Shown piece after piece: positions 35,366 through 41,757 of a DNA stretch of 41,757 nt (the stretch's first letter is position 1; every line of letters begins with the position of its first letter). The translations under genes and the position numbers were made by a program. The stretch is from an uncultured Saprospiraceae bacterium (GTDB taxonomy: Bacteria > Bacteroidota > Bacteroidia > Chitinophagales > Saprospiraceae), in the NCBI GenBank assembly GCA_937959115.1, contig CALGAW010000042.1:1-41757 (forward strand). Reading direction: 5' to 3'. The notes beneath the pieces are model-generated. The model was not told the DNA's origin. It ran no database searches and saw only the letters and a program-made list of their open reading frames with translations.

Positions 35366-35887
35366 ATGAGATCATTGACTGTTTTTATACTTTGTACTTT
35401 ATTCGCCTTGAGTTTAAGTGCACAACATACTAAACTTCCAGAGATAACGGTTCAGGATTTATCAGGCAAAAAAATCAATATCCAAGAATATAGTGAAAAC
35501 GGAAAAATTACCGTGATTAACTTTTGGGCGACATGGTGTGTGCCTTGCAAAAAAGAGCTAGACAACATCACTGAGTTGTACCCTGAATGGACAGAAAAAT
35601 ACAACATGGAGTTACTCGCAGTCTCTATTGACGATCCTCGATCCGCGAGAAGAGTTAAACCAATGGTTGATGCTAAGGGCTGGGAATTTGAAGTGCTTTT
35701 AGACCAAAATAGTGATTTGAAGCGTGCGCTCAATTTTCAAACCGTCCCGTATACAGTTATCCTTGATGAAAATGGTGGAGTCGTATATTCTCATGGCGGC
35801 TACACAGAAGGCTTTGAATATGAATTGGAAGAAGTAATCGCTAAATTAAATAGCGGAGCTGTGAAGGAAGAAACATCAGACAAATAG
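35366..35887 (+). CDS. TlpA-family periplasmic thiol-disulfide reductase
   Basis: The ATG at 35366 gives 173 residues with a signal peptide ending SLSAQ (20). The thioredoxin domain has KITVINFWATWCVPCKKELDN, CVPC at 58-61, and the cis-proline loop TVPYTVILDENG. TlpA/ResA-like proteins keep cytochrome c apoprotein or other periplasmic cysteines reduced, using electrons from a DsbD/CcdA-type carrier. It is divergent from the DUF6029-Omp28 operon with a 227-base shared control region. The pairing suggests that TlpA reduces the CTNC of the Omp28-like protein or the CTGGVC of the barrel, which is inference. Confidence 0.9.
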   Translation: MRSLTVFILCTLFALSLSAQHTKLPEITVQDLSGKKINIQEYSENGKITVINFWATWCVPCKKELDNITELYPEWTEKYNMELLAVSIDDPRSARRVKPMVDAKGWEFEVLLDQNSDLKRALNFQTVPYTVILDENGGVVYSHGGYTEGFEYELEEVIAKLNSGAVKEETSDK

Positions 35888-35942
35888 AGACAATTCACGA
35901 TTTTTTCTACACGTAGAAGTCGTTTGTCAAACATAAAAAAAT

Positions 35943-35983
35943 AAAGTGGATACGAGTTAATTGATTCGTATCCACTTTTTGTT
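35943..35983. terminator. Strong bidirectional terminator between TlpA and the HD-motif gene
   Basis: AAAGTGGATACGA (35943-35955) pairs perfectly with TCGTATCCACTTT (35966-35978), a 13-base-pair stem with a 10-base loop. Plus-strand Ts follow and a run of As precedes it, so it can stop transcripts from both convergent genes. Confidence 0.88.
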
Positions 35984-36003
35984 TGCTCTTGAATTCTTGC
36001 TTT

Positions 36004-37218
36004 TTAAAAAATATAAATCAGCTTATTGTTGGTTGTACTCAAGATCGTTGGTGTAGTGAATACCTGTTCTAGTTTCGTTTCCTCCCAGCCTTTCTTAATC
36101 ATAGCATCACAAGTGTGATTAGTGATGATGAAGTAGTCTGCTTTTTGCTCACTCTTGTTCCATATTTGAGAAAATAGCTGAAGTATGGTAACCAGTCTAG
36201 CCTTAATTTGAGTTGGAGCATCTAACTGTTCCATCCGTTCTACTATGGCATCCCAGTTCCTCAGTTGCACACGGTCTAAGAAAGCTTGAAATTGAGGAAC
36301 AGAATCCGCAGTTTTTATGATTCGGGTCATTTCCTCTTTTTGTAAATCCTTATCCCAGTTAATCACTTCGCCGCAAAGCAGGCGCTGAAGCCGATGTTGC
36401 GTGGAGGTATTACTGTTTAGATATTCGAGATTGCAGTTGTTTAGAATGTCTGCTTTTCGTTTTGTGATGCGACCTTCTCCTAGGCTTGCGGCACCAACGA
36501 ACTGGATTAGTCCAAGCATTTTAAACGCATCTTTGTGTAACTTTGGATCGATCTCATTCAATTCTGAGAGCAACTCTTTTACAGGTGTTTCACCATTAAA
36601 AACATACTCGATTGAATCATGATTCCGGATTAAAAATTTTACATATTGGAAGTGAATTGGATCATTGATTAGTTGAACAATTGGTTCAGCCAAAAATTCT
36701 GAATCTTCAGCATCCAAACCGTATTTCTTTCCCAATAATTTTCCATAATCATGAAATGTCAGGGCGCACCATAAAGCGATTTCTTCCTCCTTACTTTCTA
36801 TTTTGTAATGATTTACGACCTGAGCGATCTCTTCTTGAGTGATTTCATCACCAACCTTTTTTCTAGTAAGGAACCATTCAACATTGTTCTCTTGAAGCAT
36901 ATCCATGCCAAGGGCAAACAACTTATTATGGTCTCCATACGTTTGCTGCAACATATTATTGAGTCGGTTTCTAATCCTTTTTCGTTCAATAAGATGAAAA
37001 AGACTTAGATAAGAACCGTCCTCCAGCAAACGATAAAATTCTAGTGCGGAAAGATCTTCCTTTCCCTCAATGTAGGCTTCAATTTTACGTTTCAATCCTA
37101 GAATGGATTTCATTGAATACCCGTCTCTAATGGTAGCGGCAAGATCCTCTACTTGTTTTTCTTCGACGCCAATTTTTCGATTGGCAATTTCTACTAATGT
37201 GTGATAGGTGCTTTGCAT
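36004..37218 (-). CDS. HD-domain-like protein of unknown function
   Basis: This 404-residue protein has no signal or membrane segment and is helical throughout. A metal-dependent phosphohydrolase-like pattern is present: CALTFHDYGKLLGKKYG gives H156-D157 with GK, and FLIRNHDSIEYVF gives H200-D201. H137 in VNHYKI could be the first ligand. The order His...HD...His fits the HD superfamily. Its N-terminal 130 residues and C-terminal 180 are not recognised. If it is an HD hydrolase, a nucleotide or second messenger is the likely substrate, but no nucleotide-binding partner is encoded nearby. It converges on the TlpA gene. Confidence 0.6.
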   Translation of the reverse strand: MQSTYHTLVEIANRKIGVEEKQVEDLAATIRDGYSMKSILGLKRKIEAYIEGKEDLSALEFYRLLEDGSYLSLFHLIERKRIRNRLNNMLQQTYGDHNKLFALGMDMLQENNVEWFLTRKKVGDEITQEEIAQVVNHYKIESKEEEIALWCALTFHDYGKLLGKKYGLDAEDSEFLAEPIVQLINDPIHFQYVKFLIRNHDSIEYVFNGETPVKELLSELNEIDPKLHKDAFKMLGLIQFVGAASLGEGRITKRKADILNNCNLEYLNSNTSTQHRLQRLLCGEVINWDKDLQKEEMTRIIKTADSVPQFQAFLDRVQLRNWDAIVERMEQLDAPTQIKARLVTILQLFSQIWNKSEQKADYFIITNHTCDAMIKKGWEETKLEQVFTTPTILSTTNNKLIYIF

Positions 37219-37413
37219 AACATAACAATTTAAAAAAATGAATAAATGTTATTAAGAACCTATTAATGCTTATTGTTTGATGCAATTTATTAATTATATA
37301 TTAAAAACAGGATTAATTATTAACAATTAATTGATTTGACTAATCGAATACTAGCGATCCTTTACCTTTCCTCATCATTTCCTTATCTTGCAAATCTAAA
37401 ATCTATCAATATT

Positions 37414-39429
37414 ATGGTCGAAAGCATGACTGAATTTAAATCAGAGATACTAGAAGGTATTCCTACCACACTTCCTCCCGTTATTCCTTACCCAGAAGGT
37501 GTCAACAGAGCACCAAAACGAAAGGACAGTCTCTCTGCTGATGAGAAAAAGCTAGCCATTCGAAATGCACTCCGCTACTTCCCTAAAACGTGGCACAGCA
37601 CTCTCGCTTCAGAATTCGCTGAAGAACTTAAAGCGTACGGCCGAATCTACATGTACCGCTTCAAGCCAACACACAAAATGCACGCCCGCCCACTCCAAGA
37701 TTATCCTGCAAAAAGTGAACAGGCAGCAGCCATCATGTTGATGATTCAAAACAATCTGGATCCAGCCGTAGCGCAACACCCAATGGAACTCATCACTTAT
37801 GGAGGGAACGGCGCAGTCTTTCAAAATTGGGCGCAGTACCGCTTAACCATGAAGTATCTGGCAAGTATGACCAATGAGCAGACCCTTCATATGTATTCAG
37901 GACATCCAATGGGTCTATTCCCTTCTAGTCCTAGTGCCCCACGCGTAGTTGTAACCAATGGAATGATGATTCCGAATTACTCCAAACCAGACGATTGGGA
38001 GCGTTTCAATGCGTTAGGTGTAACACAATATGGTCAAATGACCGCAGGCTCCTACATGTATATTGGTCCTCAGGGAATCGTTCATGGTACTACAATCACA
38101 GTGATGAATGCCTTCAGAAAAACACTGAAAAAAGGGGCATCACCAAATGGGAAAATCTTTTTAACTGCTGGATTAGGAGGAATGAGTGGTGCGCAGCCCA
38201 AAGCAGGCAATATAGCTGGCTGTATTACCATTTGCGCTGAGGTAAATCCTAAAGCTGCAACAAAGCGCCATCAGCAAGGATGGGTCGATGAGTTAATCGA
38301 CGATCTAGAGACACTAGTTAAACGAGTCAAAGCAGCACAAGCCAATGAAGAAGTCGTTTCTATTGCCTTTATCGGTAATGTTGTGGATGTCTGGGAGCAG
38401 TTCGCGAAAGAAAACATCTTTGTGCAGTTGGGTTCTGATCAAACGTCTTTGCACAATCCATGGGCAGGTGGGTATTATCCAGTTGGAATGTCCTACGAAA
38501 AGGCGAATACTATGATGCAGGCAGATCCAGATCAATTCAAGGAGAAGGTGCAAGAGTCACTTAGAAGACATGCGGCTGCTGTAAATCTGCATACTGCCAA
38601 GGGAACATACTTCTTTGACTATGGAAATGCATTTTTATTAGAGTGTTCTAGAGCGAAAGCTGACGTGATGGCAACGAACGATATTGATTTTAAATACCCA
38701 TCTTATGTGCAGGATATTCTTGGTCCGATGTGTTTTGACTACGGATTTGGGCCATTCCGCTGGGTCTGCACTTCCTGCGATCCTGCAGACTTGGATAAGA
38801 CAGATGCTATAGCAGGAGATGTCTTAGAATCAATCATGGCCAATGCACCCGAAGAAATACAACAGCAAATGGCTGACAACATCAAATGGATAAGAGAAGC
38901 CAAAGCTAATCGAATGGTTGTAGGCTCTCAAGCTAGGATTTTATATGCAGATGCTGAGGGGCGTATTCAGATTGCCCTTGCCTTCAATGAGGCGATACGG
39001 AAAGGGGAGATCTCAGCGCCGGTTGTGCTAGGAAGAGATCATCATGATGTAAGCGGCACAGATTCTCCTTATCGAGAAACTAGCAACATTTACGATGGAA
39101 GTCGGTTCACCGCTGATATGGCGATACACAATGTCATTGGAGATAGTTTTAGAGGAGCCACTTGGGTCTCCATTCACAATGGCGGCGGTGTCGGCTGGGG
39201 AGAGGTGATAAATGGTGGATTTGGCTTATTACTAGATGGCAGCACAGACGCTGATGAACGAGTGACTCGAATGCTGTTTTATGATGTCAATAATGGGATT
39301 GCTCGTAGGAGTTGGGCTCGGAATGAAGAAGCTCTGTATGCGATTAAGCGAGAGATGGAGCGGACCAAAGGATTGAAGGTGACCTTGCCGAATCTGGTAG
39401 ATGATGAATTGCTGGATGAATTGTTTTGA
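37414..39429 (+). CDS. hutU: Urocanate hydratase, long form
   Basis: This enzyme converts urocanate to imidazolonepropionate with a bound NAD+, the second step of histidine breakdown. The 671-residue protein contains YGGNGAVFQNWAQYRL, MYSGHPMGLFPS, TQYGQMTAGSYMYIGPQGIVHG, FLTAGLGGMSGAQPKAG (NAD loop), and GATWVSIHNGGGVGWGEVING. At about 670 residues it is the long type, like animal UROC1, rather than the roughly 557-residue proteobacterial HutU. The segment ARILYADAEGR matches the animal ARILYSD type; proteobacterial HutU has ARICWVG here. An ATG at 37426 is an equally good start; the frame from a TTG at 37336 is too long. No other hut genes are adjacent. Confidence 0.93.
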   Translation: MVESMTEFKSEILEGIPTTLPPVIPYPEGVNRAPKRKDSLSADEKKLAIRNALRYFPKTWHSTLASEFAEELKAYGRIYMYRFKPTHKMHARPLQDYPAKSEQAAAIMLMIQNNLDPAVAQHPMELITYGGNGAVFQNWAQYRLTMKYLASMTNEQTLHMYSGHPMGLFPSSPSAPRVVVTNGMMIPNYSKPDDWERFNALGVTQYGQMTAGSYMYIGPQGIVHGTTITVMNAFRKTLKKGASPNGKIFLTAGLGGMSGAQPKAGNIAGCITICAEVNPKAATKRHQQGWVDELIDDLETLVKRVKAAQANEEVVSIAFIGNVVDVWEQFAKENIFVQLGSDQTSLHNPWAGGYYPVGMSYEKANTMMQADPDQFKEKVQESLRRHAAAVNLHTAKGTYFFDYGNAFLLECSRAKADVMATNDIDFKYPSYVQDILGPMCFDYGFGPFRWVCTSCDPADLDKTDAIAGDVLESIMANAPEEIQQQMADNIKWIREAKANRMVVGSQARILYADAEGRIQIALAFNEAIRKGEISAPVVLGRDHHDVSGTDSPYRETSNIYDGSRFTADMAIHNVIGDSFRGATWVSIHNGGGVGWGEVINGGFGLLLDGSTDADERVTRMLFYDVNNGIARRSWARNEEALYAIKREMERTKGLKVTLPNLVDDELLDELF

Positions 39430-39465
39430 GGGAATGCAAAATCAGGCTCAGGGCGGTTCGTCTTT

Positions 39466-39519
39466 TCAGGGTTAAAGGATATTCTTGATAATATAATCTT
39501 GTAAATCCTTTAATCCTGA
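39466..39519. terminator. Long stem-loop between convergent hutU and fkbM-type genes
   Basis: TCAGGGTTAAAGGAT (from 39466) pairs with ATCCTTTAATCCTGA (39505-39519) with one mismatch, around a 20-odd-base AT-rich loop. No clear T-run follows on either strand, so it may be a processing barrier or repeat rather than a classic terminator. Confidence 0.5.
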
Positions 39520-39535
39520 GAAACTTGACGCTACT

Positions 39536-40273
39536 TTATTGCTCTTTTTCAAAGATAAAATTATTGATATAGTCCTTGGCTTCCCAGAATCTCTTTCCTT
39601 CATTTTTTTGATGAATACTTAGATCAAACTCCTCTAGGGGAATCTGTTTGTTATCTAGAAAGAAAAAACCTTTGTAGCCGATATCTGTTAACAGCTGGAA
39701 GACATCAGCCACGGAGCTGTTTCGGAGGTGTCTGTTTTCGCATTCTACGATTAGTGTTGGCTGGGCTGTTTGCAGGAGTTTTATGCCACCTTCGATCACC
39801 TGTTTCTCGTGGCCTTCAACGTCTATCTTGATAAGGTTTGGGTGAATGTTGCGCTCAAGAAAATACTGATCAAGTGTTGTGGTTTTGATGGTGGTTTCTT
39901 GAACTGCTTTTTGAACTAAACGGTCTATTCTTGCTCCTGGTGAATCCCCTTTTAATGTCGTTGGAATGTAGAAGCTTACTTCTCCTGTCTGATTGGAGAC
40001 GCCCATGTTTTCGATGGTGGTGTTGCTGTGCTTGGGATTGCTGTATACTGACGTTAAGTAATGGTAGAGTTTTACTTGTGGCTCGAAGGCAAAGGCGGTG
40101 CCCTTTTCTTTGATGGCGTGGCGCATCCAATATAGATATGCGCCCTTGTGCGCGCCAATATCTACAGCAATGTCTCCTGGTTTCAAATGGTTAACTAGGT
40201 AGTTGATTTCATTTTGATCCAGCTTATAGCGGAATCGATAGGCACGATATGTATATTTTAGTTGTTTGATCAC
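39536..40273 (-). CDS. FkbM-family SAM-dependent methyltransferase
   Basis: The 245-residue protein uses a GTG start directly before IKQLKYTYRAYRF. The AdoMet loop DIAVDIGAHKGAYLYWM is near 34-50; AFEPQVKLY carries the acidic ribose contact; and LIKIDVEGHEKQVIEGG (about 147-163) is the FkbM signature that includes the catalytic-site acidic and His residues. FkbM enzymes O-methylate sugars or polyketides. There is no cluster context here, but a glycosyltransferase pair is encoded about 7 kb away; a link to surface-glycan methylation is speculative. It starts just past the sucD terminator. Confidence 0.92.
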   Translation of the reverse strand: MIKQLKYTYRAYRFRYKLDQNEINYLVNHLKPGDIAVDIGAHKGAYLYWMRHAIKEKGTAFAFEPQVKLYHYLTSVYSNPKHSNTTIENMGVSNQTGEVSFYIPTTLKGDSPGARIDRLVQKAVQETTIKTTTLDQYFLERNIHPNLIKIDVEGHEKQVIEGGIKLLQTAQPTLIVECENRHLRNSSVADVFQLLTDIGYKGFFFLDNKQIPLEEFDLSIHQKNEGKRFWEAKDYINNFIFEKEQ

Positions 40274-40293
40274 AGTTAGCGAGATTCATAATT

Positions 40294-40322
40294 AAAAAAG
40301 CCCCGACTTTTACGGGGCTTTT
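40294..40322 (-). terminator. Rho-independent terminator of sucD
   Basis: AAAAGCCCCG pairs with CGGGGCTTTT across 7 bases and has T-runs on both sides. On the minus strand it lies about 20 bases after the sucD stop. Confidence 0.85.
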
Positions 40323-40341
40323 CTTCTTTTTTTACGCTTTA

Positions 40342-41214
40342 TTACTTACCGAGTGCTTTCAACATTGTTTCACCGATTTTGGCTGGTGATTTGACAACAT
40401 GAATTCCACATTCAGCTAAGATTTTCATTTTTGCTTCGGCTGTGTCCTCTGCGCCACCGATGATCGCACCAGCGTGGCCCATTGTACGGCCTTTAGGTGC
40501 TGTCTGTCCGGCGATAAATCCGACAACAGGCTTGGTTCCGTTTTCTTTTACCCAGCGAGCAGCGTCGGCTTCCATGTTACCACCAATCTCTCCGATCATA
40601 ATGATGCCTTCTGTTTCAGGGTCATTCATTAACAGTTCTACTGCATCTTTGGTTGTTGTGCCTACGATTGGGTCACCACCAATTCCGATACAAGTCGTTT
40701 GACCGAGACCTACTTTGGTTACTTGATCTACCGCTTCGTAGGTTAGCGTACCTGAGCGAGAAACGATACCGATGGTTCCTTTTTTGTGAATAAAATAAGG
40801 CATGATCCCTACTTTTGCTTCGCCTGGAGTCATAACGCCTGGGCAGTTTGGCCCAACGAGTCTACAATCATGATCTTCGATGTACGCTTTTACTTTCACC
40901 ATGTCCTGAACAGGAATTCCTTCCGTGATACAGATAATGACTTTAATACCGGCATCTGCTGCTTCCATAATGGCGTCTGCTGCAAAGCGTGGAGGTACAA
41001 AAATGATAGAAGTATCAGCTCCTGCCTTGTTGACTGATTCGATAACCGTGTTGAAAACTGGTTTGTCGAGATGTGTTTGCCCACCTTTTCCTGGGGTAAC
41101 GCCTCCTACGATATTTGTACCGTAAGCGATCATTTGTTCGGCATGATAGGTTCCCTCTTTACCGGTGAATCCTTGAACGATTATCTTTGAATTTTTATTG
41201 ACTAAAACTGACAT
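40342..41214 (-). CDS. sucD: Succinate-CoA ligase, alpha subunit
   Basis: The TCA-cycle enzyme couples succinyl-CoA cleavage to nucleotide triphosphate synthesis. The 290 residues contain the CoA-binding loop [61 protein letters not shown], and the active-site phosphohistidine His247 in RTMGHAGAI. All key positions are intact and length is standard. The beta subunit (sucC) is not adjacent in the window. It has its own terminator and is preceded by the DivIC-like gene, 29 bases away, so the two may be co-transcribed. Confidence 0.97.
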   Translation of the reverse strand: MSVLVNKNSKIIVQGFTGKEGTYHAEQMIAYGTNIVGGVTPGKGGQTHLDKPVFNTVIESVNKAGADTSIIFVPPRFAADAIMEAADAGIKVIICITEGIPVQDMVKVKAYIEDHDCRLVGPNCPGVMTPGEAKVGIMPYFIHKKGTIGIVSRSGTLTYEAVDQVTKVGLGQTTCIGIGGDPIVGTTTKDAVELLMNDPETEGIIMIGEIGGNMEADAARWVKENGTKPVVGFIAGQTAPKGRTMGHAGAIIGGAEDTAEAKMKILAECGIHVVKSPAKIGETMLKALGK

Positions 41215-41243
41215 TAGGTGTTATCGTGTTTATGGTGAATGAA

Positions 41244-41564
41244 TTATTGTTTTTGCTCAATGACGAATACGTCTTCATCATTTTTTTTCATTAAGTAGGT
41301 TTCTCTGGCAAATCGCTCTTGTGCTTCAGTGTTTTCAGCAAGATCTTTAGCGGTGGCGCTGACATCCTCAAGCTTTTCTACGTAGTGTGTGTTTTTGTGC
41401 TGCAAGTCATTCAATGTACTGCCTAACTTAAACTGTGTAAACACATCATTACGGTCAAAAAACAACATCCATACGGTAAACGCAATGAGCGTAATCGCAT
41501 ATTTGTTTCGGACGGGTTTCGGAATTTTTTCGTAGTAATTACCTACAATTTTATTTCTTGCCAT
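41244..41564 (-). CDS. DivIC/FtsB-type septum formation initiator protein
   Basis: The 106-residue protein has a short basic cytoplasmic start (IPKPVRNKYA), one membrane helix (ITLIAFTVWMLFF, about 24-36), then a coiled coil (LNDLQHKNTHYVEKLEDV...), and RFARETYLMKKNDEDVFVIE, the conserved C-terminal block of DivIC/FtsB-like proteins (aRe.y.m.k.gE.vf.i). It links the division septum to FtsL and FtsQ/DivIB. It is probably first of a two-gene unit with sucD. Start is the ATG directly before ARNKIVGN. Confidence 0.87.
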   Translation of the reverse strand: MARNKIVGNYYEKIPKPVRNKYAITLIAFTVWMLFFDRNDVFTQFKLGSTLNDLQHKNTHYVEKLEDVSATAKDLAENTEAQERFARETYLMKKNDEDVFVIEQKQ

Positions 41565-41587
41565 GACAGAAGTCGTTACTTAAGTTG

Positions 41588-41595
41588 CAAATATA
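41588..41595 (-). promoter_or_regulatory. -7 element of the divIC-sucD unit
   Basis: On the minus strand TATATTTG followed by CAACT is an exact TAnnTTTG match, 24 bases from the ATG at 41564. Confidence 0.55.
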
Positions 41596-41636
41596 CATAA
41601 TTTCAGTTTAACTCGCATTATGCAATAGGAATATTG

Positions 41637-41757
41637 TTATGAGTTTAAAACCCAATAAAAATGGGTGCTCCACAGTGATTTTGACTCGCAGGCGTAGCCA
41701 TCGTTACGGTGAGAATCAAAATTGCTGGACGTGCCCAGTTTTGAAGGGGTTTCAGCT
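41637..41757. repeat. Structured repeat-like sequence at the right edge, identity unknown
   Basis: ATTTTGACTC (41678-41687) is nearly the reverse complement of GAGAATCAAAAT (41711-41722), and inside lie GGCGTAGCC and CGTA...TACG palindromes. Two minus-strand frames stay open to the window edge (stops at 41637 and 41645), one reading NFDSHRNDGYACESKSLW. Open frames in parallel and palindromy suggest a dispersed repeat or element end rather than a normal gene. It continues beyond the window. Confidence 0.4.

Overview
The window is chromosomal DNA from a Bacteroidota bacterium, probably a gliding, aerobic, free-living member of Flavobacteriia or a related class. Three things support this. Lineage-restricted families are present: GldD, a DUF6089/PorG-like barrel, DUF6029, an Omp28-like protein and a GSCFA protein. 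Several start sites are preceded by a TAnnTTTG-type -7 element, as expected for the Bacteroidota primary sigma factor. Base composition is AT-rich with few Shine-Dalgarno sequences. Class or genus cannot be fixed from this stretch alone. I see no rRNA, tRNA, CRISPR array or prophage.

Layout. 1-120: tail of an IS transposase and a possible IS end. 157-3566 (minus): a two-gene operon pairing a phosphohistidine-swivel PEP-synthase/rifampin-phosphotransferase-like enzyme with a lipocalin-like (DUF7064/CrtC-like) protein. 4061-4771: a DUF4197 lipoprotein with its own terminator. 4947-10414 (minus): tRNA hydroxylase TrhO, a DUF2004 protein, a WG-repeat protein, gliding lipoprotein GldD and two tandem thioredoxin-fold paralogues. 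10701-16906 (plus): three periplasmic foldase-type genes (double-parvulin, parvulin-less lipoprotein, SurA-like), a MoxR ATPase and a TraB/GumN lipoprotein. 17163-18143: a GSCFA protein facing pyrH. 18271-21565 (minus): pyrH and the rplM-rpsI-rpsB-tsf translation operon, which has a clear promoter and terminator. 21879-25020 (plus): nitroreductase, M48 lipoprotein protease and a TPR-like lipoprotein. 25336-26924 (minus): DUF6089 barrel and an exported rhodanese. 27101-30048 (plus): an FAD/NAD(P) oxidoreductase coupled to a membrane polyferredoxin. 30110-32560 (minus): a small exported unknown and a GT2-GT4 glycosyltransferase pair. 32703-35887: Omp28-like and DUF6029 barrel genes, divergent from a TlpA thiol-disulfide reductase. 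36004-41564: an HD-motif protein, a long-form (animal-like) urocanase, an FkbM methyltransferase, sucD and a DivIC/FtsB-type protein. The right edge ends in a structured repeat-like sequence.

Themes. Much of the window serves the cell envelope: protein folding, periplasmic thiol chemistry (two thioredoxin-like proteins, TlpA, Omp28-like CxxC, rhodanese), lipoproteins, barrels and glycans. This is interleaved with housekeeping genes (ribosomal proteins, EF-Ts, UMP kinase, succinyl-CoA ligase alpha). No classic defence or secondary-metabolite island is evident. The least explained units are the swivel-enzyme/lipocalin pair, the oxidoreductase/polyferredoxin/rhodanese neighbourhood, the two thioredoxin paralogues with an unusual insert, and the palindromic intergenic repeats.

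Several start sites were moved downstream of the longest open frame where a promoter, a repeat or the signal peptide made the longer version implausible. All calls are by eye; no database search was run.
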